A stretch of 64,000 nucleotides of DNA from Zoroaster sp. YZ-2022 (taxonomy: Eukaryota; Echinodermata; Asteroidea; Forcipulatida; Zoroasteridae). The stretch is taken from contig CM055817.1 in the NCBI GenBank assembly GCA_029582265.1, positions 56,989,750 to 57,053,749 on the forward strand. The letters run 5' to 3'. The position numbers were made by a program, and so were the translations under genes. The notes under the pieces were generated by a model. That model did not search any database. It was not told where the DNA came from and worked only from the letters and a program-made list of their open reading frames with translations. Positions 23,401-36,000 of this stretch are shown piece after piece; within the stretch, counting starts at the first letter, position 1, and each line of letters begins with the position of its first letter.

Positions 23401-26400
23401 TAATACCTGACATATTATCATTGCTGCTTTATAAATGAGTCAATAATACCTCACATATTATCATTGCTGCTTTATAAATGAGTCAATAATACCTGACATA
23501 TTATCATTGCTGCTTTATAGATGAGTCAATAATACCTCACATATTATCATTGCTGCTTTATAAATGAGTCAATAATACCTCACATATTATCATTGCTGCT
23601 TTATAAATGAGTCAATAATACCTCACATATTATCATTGCTGCTTTATAAATGAGTCAATAATACCTGACATATTATCATTGCTGCTTCATAAATGAGTCA
23701 ATAATACCTGACATATTATCATTGCTGCTTTATAAATGAGTCAATAATACCTCACATATTATCATTGCTGCTTTATAAATGAGTCAATAATACCTCACAT
23801 ATTATCATTGCTGCTTTATAAATGAGTCAATAATACCTGACATATTATCATTGCTGCTTTATAAATGAGTCAATAATACCTGACATATTATCATTGCTGC
23901 TTTATAGATGAGTCAATAATACCTGACATATTATCATTGCTGCTTCATAAATGAGTCAATAATACCTGACATATTATCATTGCTGCTTTATAAATGAGTC
24001 AATAATACCTCACATATTATCATTGCTGCTTTATAAATGAGTCAATAATACCTCACATATTATCATTGCTGCTTTATAAATGAGTCAATAATACCTCACA
24101 TATTATCATTGCTGCTTTATAAATGAGTCAATAATACCTGACATATTATCATTGCTGCTTTATAGATGAGTCAATAATACCTGACATATTATCATTGCTG
24201 CTTTATAAATGAGTCAATAATACCTGACATATTATCATTGCTGCTTCATAAATGAGTCAATAATACCTCACATATTATCATTGCTGCTTTATAGATGAGT
24301 CAATAATACCTGACATATTATCATTGCTGCTTTATAGATGAGTCAATAATACCTGACATATTATCATTGCTGCTTCATAAATGAGTCAATAATACCTCAC
24401 ATATTATCATTGCTGCTTTATAGATGAGTCAATAATACCTGACATATTATCATTGCTGCTTTATAGATGAGTCAATAATACCTGACATATTATCATTGCT
24501 GCTTTATAAATGAGTCAATAATACCTCACATATTATCATTGCTGCTTTATAAATGAGTCAATAATACCTGACATATTATCATTGCTGCTTTATAAATGAG
24601 TCAATAATACCTGACATATTATCATTGCTGCTTTATAAATGAGTCAATAATACCTCACATATTATCATTGCTGCTTTATAAATGAGTCAATAATACCTCA
24701 CATATTATCATTGCTGCTTTATAGATGAGTCAATAATACCTGACATATTATCATTGCTGCTTTATAGATGAGTCAATAATACCTGACATATTATCATTGC
24801 TGCTTTATAAATGAGTCAATAATACCTGACATATTATCATTGCTGCTTTATAGATGAGTCAATAATACCTGACATATTATCATTGCTGCTTTATAAATGA
24901 GTCAATAATACCTGACATATTATCATTGCTGCTTTATAAATGAGTCAATAATACCTGACATATTATCATTGCTGCTTTATAGATGAGTCAATAATACCTG
25001 ACATATTATCATTGCTGCTTTATAAATGAGTCAATAATAGTACCTGACATATTATCATTGCTGCTTCATAAATGAGTCAATAATACCTGACATATTATCA
25101 TTGCTGCTTTATAAATGAGTCAATAATACCTCACATATTATCATTGCTGCTTTATAAATGAGTCAATAATACCTCACATATTATCATTGCTGCTTTATAA
25201 ATGAGTCCATAATACCTCACATATTATCATTGCTGCTTTATAAATGAGTCAATAATACCTGACATATTATCATTGCTGCTTTATAGATGAGTCAATAATA
25301 CCTGACATATTATCATTGCTGCTTTATAAATGAGTCAATAATACCTGACATATTATCATTGCTGCTTCATAAATGAGTCAATAATACCTCACATATTATC
25401 ATTGCTGCTTTATAGATGAGTCAATAATACCTGACATATTATCATTGCTGCTTTATAGATGAGTCAATAATACCTGACATATTATCATTGCTGCTTCATA
25501 AATGAGTCAATAATACCTCACATATTATCATTGCTGCTTTATAGATGAGTCAATAATACCTGACATATTATCATTGCTGCTTTATAGATGAGTCAATAAT
25601 ACCTGACATATTATCATTGCTGCTTTATAAATGAGTCAATAATACCTGACATATTATCATTGCTGCTTTATAAATGAGTCAATAATACCTGACATATTAT
25701 CATTGCTGCTTTATAAATGAGTCAATAATACCTGACATATTATCATTGCTGCTTTATAAATGAGTCAATAATACCTGACATATTATCATTGCTGCTTTAT
25801 AAATGAGTCAATAATACCTCACATATTATCATTGCTGCTTTATAAATGAGTCAATAATACCTCACATATTATCATTGCTGCTTTATAAATGAGTCAATAA
25901 TACCTGACATATTATCATTGCTGCTTTATAAATGAGTCAATAATACCTGACATATTATCATTGCTGCTTTATAAATGAGTCAATAATACCTGACATATTA
26001 TCATTGCTGCTTTATAAATGAGTCAATAATACCTGACATATTATCATTGCTGCTTTATAAATGAGTCAATAATACCTGACATATTATCATTGCTGCTTTA
26101 TAAATGAGTCAATAATACCTGACATATTATCATTGCTGCTTTATAGATGAGTCAATAATACCTGACATATTATCATTGCTGCTTTATAAATGAGTCAATA
26201 ATACCTGACATATTATCATTGCTGCTTTATAAATGAGTCAATAATACCTGACATATTATCATTGCTGCTTTATAAATGAGTCAATAATACCTGACATATT
26301 ATCATTGCTGCTTTATAAATGAGTCAATAATACCTGACATATTATCATTGCTGCTTTATAAATGAGTCAATAATACCTGACATATTATCATTGCTGCTTT

Positions 26401-29400
26401 ATAAATGAGTCAATAATACCTGACATATTATCATTGCTGCTTCATAAATGAGTCAATAATACCTGACATATTATCATTGCTGCTTTATAAATGAGTCAAT
26501 AATACCTGACATATTATCATTGCTGCTTTATAAATGAGTCAATAATACCTGACATATTATCATTGCTGCTTTATAAATGAGTCAATAATACCTGACATAT
26601 TATCATTGCTGCTTTATAAATGAGTCAATAATACCTCACATATTATCATTGCTGCTTTATAAATGAGTCAATAATACCTGACATATTATCATTGCTGCTT
26701 CATAAATGAGTCAATAATACCTGACATATTATCATTGCTGCTTTATAAATGAGTCAATAATACCTGACATATTATCATTGCTGCTTTATAAATGAGTCAA
26801 TAATACCTGACATATTATCATTGCTGCTTTATAAATGAGTCAATAATACCTGACATATTATCATTGCTGCTTTATAAATGAGTCAATAATACCTGACATA
26901 TTATCATTGCTGCTTTATAAATGAGTCAATAATACCTGACATATTATCATTGCTGCTTTATAAATGAGTCAATAATACCTGACATATTATCATTGCTGCT
27001 TTATAAATGAGTCAATAATACCTCACATATTATCATTGCTGCTTTATAAATGAGTCAATAATACCTGACATATTATCATTGCTGCTTTATAAATGAGTCA
27101 ATAATACCTGACATATTATCATTGCTGCTTTATAAATGAGTCAATAATACCTGACATATTATCATTGCTGCTTTATAAATGAGTCAATAATACCTGACAT
27201 ATTATCATTGCTGCTTCATAAATGAGTCAATAATACCTGACATATTATCATTGCTGCTTTATAAATGAGTCAATAATACCTGACATATTATCATTGCTGC
27301 TTTATAAATGAGTCAATAATACCTGACATATTATCATTGCTGCTTTATAAATGAGTCAATAATACCTGACATATTATCATTGCTGCTTTATAAATGAGTC
27401 AATAATACCTGACATATTATCATTGCTGCTTTATAAATGAGTCAATAATACCTGACATATTATCATTGCTGCTTCATAAATGAGTCAATAATACCTGACA
27501 TATTATCATTGCTGCTTTATAAATGAGTCAATAATACCTGACATATTATCATTGCTGCTTTATAAATGAGTCAATAATACCTGACATATTATCATTGCTG
27601 CTTTATAAATGAGTCAATAATACCTGACATATTATCATTGCTGCTTTATAAATGAGTCAATAATACCTCACATATTATCATTGCTGCTTTATAAATGAGT
27701 CAATAATACCTCACATATTATCATTGCTGCTTTATAAATGAGTCAATAATACCTCACATATTATCATTGCTGCTTTATAAATGAGTCAATAATACCTCAC
27801 ATATTATCATTGCTGCTTTATAAATGAGTCAATAATACCTCACATATTATCATTGCTGCTTTATAAATGAGTCAATAATACCTGACATATTATCATTGCT
27901 GCTTTATAAATGAGTCAATAATACCTCACATATTATCATTGCTGCTTTATAGATGAGTCAATAATACCTGACATATTATCATTGCTGCTTTATAAATGAG
28001 TCAATAATACCTCACATATTATCATTGCTGCTTTATAAATGAGTCAATAATACCTCACATATTATCATTGCTGCTTTATAAATGAGTCAATAATACCTGA
28101 CATATTATCATTGCTGCTTCATAAATGAGTCAATAATACCTGACATATTATCATTGCTGCTTTATAAATGAGTCAATAATACCTGACATATTATCATTGC
28201 TGCTTTATAAATGAGTCAATAATACCTGACATATTATCATTGCTGCTTTATAAATGAGTCAATAATACCTGACATATTATCATTGCTGCTTTATAAATGA
28301 GTCAATAATACCTGACATATTATCATTGCTGCTTTATAAATGAGTCAATAATACCTGACATATTATCATTGCTGCTTTATAAATGAGTCAATAATACCTG
28401 ACATATTATCATTGCTGCTTTATAGATGAGTCAATAATACCTCACATATTATCATTGCTGCTTTATAAATGAGTCAATAATACCTCACATATTATCATTG
28501 CTGCTTTATAGATGAGTCAATAATACCTCACATATTATCATTGCTGCTTTATAAATGAGTCAATAATACCTGACATATTATCATTGCTGCTTTATAAATG
28601 AGTCAATAATACCTCACATATTATCATTGCTGCTTTATAAATGAGTCAATAATACCTGACATATTATCATTGCTGCTTTATAAATGAGTCAATAATACCT
28701 GACATATTATCATTGCTGCTTTATAAATGAGTCAATAATACCTCACATATTATCATTGCTGCTTTATAAATGAGTCAATAATACCTGACATATTATCATT
28801 GCTGCTTTATAAATGAGTCAATAATACCTGACATATTATCATTGCTGCTTTATAAATGAGTCAATAATACCTCACATATTATCATTGCTGCTTTATAAAT
28901 GAGTCAATAATACCTGACATATTATCATTGCTGCTTTATAAATGAGTCAATAATACCTGACATATTATCATTGCTGCTTTATAAATGAGTCAATAATACC
29001 TGACATATTATCATTGCTGCTTTATAAATGAGTCAATAATACCTCACATATTATCATTGCTGCTTTATAAATGAGTCAATAATACCTCACATATTATCAT
29101 TGCTGCTTTATAAATGAGTCAATAATACCTGACATATTATCATTGCTGCTTTATAAATGAGTCAATAATACCTCACATATTATCATTGCTGCTTTATAAA
29201 TGAGTCAATAATACCTCACATATTATCATTGCTGCTTTATAAATGAGTCAATAATACCTCACATATTATCATTGCTGCTTTATAAATGAGTCAATAATAC
29301 CTGACATATTATCATTGCTGCTTTATAAATGAGTCAATAATACCTGACATATTATCATTGCTGCTTTATAAATGAGTCAATAATACCTGACATATTATCA

Positions 29401-32400
29401 TTGCTGCTTTATAAATGAGTCAATAATACCTGACATATTATCATTGCTGCTTTATAAATGAGTCAATAATACCTGACATATTATCATTGCTGCTTTATAA
29501 ATGAGTCAATAATACCTGACATATTATCATTGCTGCTTTATAAATGAGTCAATAATACCTGACATATTATCATTGCTGCTTTATAAATGAGTCAATAATA
29601 CCTCACATATTATCATTGCTGCTTTATAAATGAGTCAATAATACCTCACATATTATCATTGCTGCTTTATAAATGAGTCAATAATACCTCTCATATTATC
29701 ATTGCTGCTTTATAAATGAGTCAATAATACCTGACATATTATCATTGCTGCTTTATAAATGAGTCAATAATACCTGACATATTATCATTGCTGCTTTATA
29801 AATGAGTCAATAATACCTGACATATTATCATTGCTGCTTTATAAATGAGTCAATAATACCTGACATATTATCATTGCTGCTTTATAAATGAGTCAATAAT
29901 ACCTGACATATTATCATTGCTGCTTTATAAATGAGTCAATAATACCTGACATATTATCATTGCTGCTTTATAAATGAGTCAATAATACCTGACATATTAT
30001 CATTGCTGCTTTATAAATGAGTCAATAATACCTGACATATTATCATTGCTGCTTTATAAATGAGTCAATAATACCTGACATATTATCATTGCTGCTTTAT
30101 AAATGAGTCAATAATACCTGACATATTATCATTGCTGCTTTATAAATGAGTCAATAATACCTGACATATTATCATTGCTGCTTTATAAATGAGTCAATAA
30201 TACCTGACATATTATCATTGCTGCTTTATAAATGAGTCAATAATACCTCACATATTATCATTGCTGCTTTATAAATGAGTCAATAATACCTGACATATTA
30301 TCATTGCTGCTTTATAAATGAGTCAATAATACCTCACATATTATCATTGCTGCTTTATAAATGAGTCAATAATACCTGACATATTATCATTGCTGCTTTA
30401 TAAATGAGTCAATAATACCTCACATATTATCATTGCTGCTTTATAAATGAGTCAATAATACCTCACATATTATCATTGCTGCTTTATAAATGAGTCAATA
30501 ATATTCAGTGACTGTATTCATCTTAAATTAGGGCATTGATTCCATGCCCTGTTGAAAGTCTAGTCTGATCGTGATGATAGTGTCCCTTTAATGTAAAGGA
30601 AGGGGAATGGCAACTTGATTCTGACAAAAATTGATTCTGATAAAAACAAATAAAAATAAAAAATGTAATTTATGTTGTACGAATGCTAAACGTCTGCTAA
30701 ACGGGTATTTAATGGATAGCCCATCATTGACGTAACACATACCATAGTTGGCTTGAACTGCAAAGTCAGTCAGATGAGATGTACAGCAAACAAGTGGATC
30801 TAATTTCCCTTCTCGGAAAGTTTTCAGACCAGCACCTGACCATTCCTGTTTAGTCTCATTAAAGTATTTGCAGGTGCACTCTTCTACCACTGGAGAGAAG
30901 GTGATGTTGATGCATGAGCCTTCCATGCCACTTATAGGAATCACATTACCTGGACGTTAAAGAATTGCAAAACATTCATAAGCAAGACAACAAAAATGTC
31001 TCTTGTTGGTTGATCAATTTGGTCAATTTGGCTTGGTCAATTGGATCAAGTAGGTAAAACTTGTAGCTTTGCATGGTGAGGAGGATAAGTAAGACTAATT
31101 GCGGTGACACCATGTGAAATGCTCAATTGAGTAGTAATTAGTTCTGAAAAGAACTGGAGGTACAACTGGAGGTAGAACTGGAGTTATACCTCCAGTTCTT
31201 TTCAGAATTAATTACTACTCAATTGAGCATTTCACATGGTGTCACCGCAATTAGTCTTATGGATCAAGTAGCTTAGGTCAGTTTGGTTTTGCCAAAAAAC
31301 CTATGTAGAGATCTTTTAATGTAAATTTTATATATTGTTTTCTTTCATAGTCTCTCAAATGAAGAAACATCCAGTCTTACTCATGTTTTTGTTTATCCTG
31401 TCTTTGTTGTATTTTTTTTTAATTTATTTATTTTATTTTTATGGGTAGTTGTCAATCACAAGGCCTAAAACCAGGCCACTCAAGGTGAGGGCTAAAAGAT
31501 AAGGGGAAAGGGGATAAGAGAAGAGGAAATCAAAAAGTAGAAAGATGACTATTGACGTTGCGTTTGAATTGAGACAAGTTACAAATGGCAGGGAAGCAGG
31601 ATACAGGTAGTGAATTCCAAAGTAATGCAGTACATGGGAAGAAACTGGATAATTACCACCAGGTATTTGCTTTGGGGACAGATACAGTATAAGGATGTGA
31701 ATGAGTAGAGAAACATGTGGGTGCTACCAAAGGTACGGTTAGGTAGAACAACCAGTGAAAGTCCTTTGGAGCACCTAACATTATAATATCTGCAAAAGAG
31801 GCTCACTGAGGCTACAGAGTGACGGAGAGATAAGGGTTCCAGAGATGATGCCAAGTCATGTCCTACTAAATTTATAATGTCGTTGTATTATGTCGTATTG
31901 ATTGTATTTTGTCTGTACATATCCAAGTGTAAAAAAGCTCTACTTCCACTTTTTCCCTGCATATCAACATTATTTAATTTTTTTTGTAGTAATTAATTTA
32001 CAGCTAAAAGGTTTCTTGAATCTATCTTGATATATGTGTATGTATTGGTACAAATGATGTCAATATACAGATTTTAACCAAACATACCGTTTTCATCCAT
32101 TATGGTAATGGCTTTCATTGGTTGAACAAAACTTGTCCGTTTGCTCGCCTTGCTGTTATAGTCCGTATTGTCTTCAAACTCTTCTGTGTGCAGAGTGACG
32201 ATACGATCCTTTAATCTTGAAGGGAAATATCACAAAGAAAAACAATGTCAAATTTAATCACTCCTCCAAATAATAATGGTAACACAATTCTTATATTGTG
32301 CATATTACTGTGAACTTCCCAGGTGCTTCCAACATAGCCATTATTTTGTTCTCAAGGAAGGAACGGCATAACTGTTTTTAAAAAAATATTCGCCCACCTT

Positions 32401-32978
32401 TAAGGGATAAATGGGGTAAACTGTTGTACTGTAGGGTAATATTTTATTTCAATTTATACTTTTATTTACAAAAATGTTTTTTAAAAACAGGGCGGGGCGA
32501 GCTCCACCCCTCCTTATCTACAAGGGGAAAACAAAGAAAATCATGTCGCACATATTAGTACATCTTGATTATTTGCATTCTTACATAGTATTGTAATCAT
32601 GTCTTATGATCTATCAAGGTTTTCAAATTTCAGGCAAAGAAACAAATGTATAATCTTACATTCCTTGGAGCAGTTCTTGAGGGAATTCCAGCTTGGTTTT
32701 TTGATCATCTGAAAGATAAGAATGTCCGAGTTTGGTTTTGTGAACCCTTGAGATGCCACGAGGAGTTTCACTGACTACATTCTGCCCTTCTTGTACACCC
32801 AATCCTGCAAGTATCATGGTTCTCTGTCGCCATCTCCTATAAAAACAAAAATAGAGTTGATTTCATAATAAGATTAATCCATTCTTCAGATTGGAAGTAC
32901 TTTTACATATACAGACTAATAATAATAACAATAATAATAATAATAGTAATAATAATAATACACCTCTAGTCGTCGTCG

Positions 32979-33019
<41 letters not shown>

Positions 33020-36000
33020 AACAACAGGCGCATAAATTATTCCTGAAATCATCTCAGCTCCCTGGGGAGTATACAGCTCAATTGCTGCCATTTCGGCGCA
33101 TATAGGGCTAATCAAACACAACAACCAACTCTGCCCTCACAGGTACCCATTCACCCCTGGGCGGAGAGAAGCAATTATGGTAAAGTGTCTTGCTCAATGA
33201 CACAAGTACCACGGTCGCAGTCGGGATTCGAACCCACTTTCTGACGACTCAGCCATCAGAACACAACTCCGATGCACTAAACCGCTCGACCATGGCGCAA
33301 CAATTCTATGGGGATTCATACACATATCATTTAATAAAATGGCTGTGAAGTGCCCTATACTTGGTAGACTGGATGCATTTTTACCACTAGAGGGATATGA
33401 GCTTGTACTTACCTACAGTCTCCTATCAGACTCCTATCTCCTGGCATTTCTAAGTTGTCATGCACCTCTGATATTTTCTTCAATATCATTTTTCGTATCT
33501 CTTCTGTAAACTCTTCTGCATCATTTCCCACATATGCCTGCAGGATTTTTTTGATGTTTTCTATCAAGCTCTCTGCAGGAAATAAAGATATAAGCTATAT
33601 AAGATACATGTAAATGTTACAATGACATGCTGCGTATTTTTAATTAAAGGGACACTATCATCATGATCAGAGCAGACTTTCAACAGGGCATGGAATCGGT
33701 GTCCTAGTTTAACCCTAACCCTCCAGGGTATTTTGGCTAGAAACCCTGCCAGACACAACAGATTGCATCGTTTGTCAAAGTGACTTGACTGACTGCCCAG
33801 TGCAGCAAAATCCATCAGGTCACAAATCTCAAGGCCGAACTGCCTCAGAGTCTGTGGTCACCAAACGCAGCAGGATACAACTCTGGCAGTGTTCAATGGG
33901 ACCAGCTCTCAATAGAAACAGACTTGGCTGCTTATGCACTGGTGTTGACAGCTGAATCCATCAAAGTGCACCAAACTTTTCCACCTGATGCACTTTGCTG
34001 CGTCTGGCAGGGTTAGGGTTAAGATGAACACAGTGACTGAAAATTACTGGCTCAATTTTGCAGCAGCAACGGTAATATGACCTTATCATGTGGGAAATTA
34101 TTTTCAAGCACTTAGTGAAATTTAAAACTAGCACTCTGATTCCATGCCCTGTTGATTGTGACGATATTGTCCCTTTAAGTTAAGCTGATTTTACATTAGG
34201 TTGATCACTAGGCAAATAAGATTGAAATTACATTTGGTCAACGTCATACTGTAATGCTGATTCAAAATCGTTAGTTTGTTGGATAAGCAATTTTTGGTAA
34301 AACCTCAAAATGTGAGCACTGTTCGGGGCAACAAATGCTTGTTATGTTAGTTTCCCTTCACCCATGCAGCCCTGTGCGTTAATTGTAACCTTAATGTATA
34401 GAAAACAGATCAAGAGGTCAAAGGTCAACAAAGACCTGGACATATGTGACCCACTCTGGCAAAACCCGAAACTTCTCGGCATTTACCATAATGCAGCCAT
34501 GAAAACAGCCATGAAAAGGTCAAAAACTGACCCCCAGGGACAAGTTTGAGATTTTCATGTCACCATATAGAGCATTTTCTCTAGATTTTGATGGGAATTG
34601 AAAATCCTGAAACGCTGTTGGGAACATTGTTGGGTCAAAGTATCTCTGAAGGCACTTCCGTTAATTTGTTTTTACGATAAATATAGGAAGTCATTCCGAA
34701 AAGTTGGGTCCAAGTTTAGGGTTTTGCCAGAGCCAGTCACATATTTGTCCTTCAAATTGAGTTGATAAGAAAAGATTGCTTTTATTCAAAAGTCTGTGCT
34801 TTTATTCAAAAGTCTAAGAACTTATTTATAATAAAATAAGATCTTATAATGATCATAATCAGTTTTTGTAGAGAACAACATATTTTACTGAAATATCTGA
34901 AAATTATATCTTAAAATTATAATCATGACATGTCAGGTCACAATTAATGAAATATCAGTATATATCTATATCTTAAAATTATAATCATGACACGTCAGTC
35001 ACAATTGATAAAATATCAATATTCCATTTGCAATTTTTTTGTATCTTAACCTTGTATCTCTTTGCAATTAAACTCAACACAGAAATTGATCACACAAATA
35101 ATGAACAACTTACGTTTCTGCTCTAGTGTTTGTTCTTGTGGGATAACTTCTAAGTCAGAAACAATTGTGCCTCTCTGTGAAGAATCCAATATTCCAATAG
35201 CATCGGTCGCATTGGCCAAATATCGATAGTGTGAACTTAATTCCTCTTGGGTACCACGTTTCCTGCGTCTTCCTCCCGAAGCAGAAGTTTGTAAAAGAAG
35301 CGAATTCTTATGCACGGCTCCACTAGTATCTCCTACAAATAAACATGTTACCGAATAAATAAATACCATTTATTCATTAATTCATAAAACTTTGAAATGA
35401 AAAAACTCTAGACATGAAAGGTTGTGTTAACTCTTTGATGCACAGATTAATTCTATTAATTCTATTGTTTTAACGTGTTTTTGGCGGTCGCTAGCGACTG
35501 CCGTGTGCATCAAAGGGTTAATATACTATACTGTATATTATTGTGAAGGTAGAGATTCCTAACGCATTTGATTTCTCCTCTTAAAAGGACAAGATCATCA
35601 TGATCAGAGTAGACTTTCAACAGGGCATGGAATCGGTGTCCTAGTTTAAGATGAACATAGTGACTGAAAACTACTGGCTCATTTATGCAGCAGCAACGGT
35701 AATATGACGGGTATTATTTTCAGTCACTGACTTAATCTAAAACTAGCACTCTGATTCCATGCCCTGTTGATCGTGGCAATATTGTCCCTGTAGATAAAAA
35801 AATGTTATGATTGTTTTAAGAGTTACCCTTTTCCACATCCTCGTTTATGGCTGCCTGGATTGCATCGGTGTTCACTACTGTTGGAATAATCTGAACTATT
35901 CCACTGCTGTAGAAATCCTTACAAGTACGAGTCACATCACAAACCTGATAGCATAAGGAGATGAAGACATGATTAATGAATAGTCCTAATAAAAGGAGAT

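Larger units (their letters stand above)
34297..35038. repeat. Segmental duplication of exon 7 and its upstream intron (dead copy)
   Basis: 34313-34444 matches 53086-53217 and 34655-35038 matches 53622-54358. Shared blocks include acagatcaagaggtcaaagg, ttttattcaaaagtctgtgc and the atcatgaca-cgtcag repeats. This copy has only two of the 61-63-bp repeats that number about eight in the other. Confidence 0.88.

Noticed and set aside
33222..33300. Functional tRNA gene
   Set aside because: Box A and box B are present, but the acceptor stem is imperfect and a SINE body and tail follow directly.
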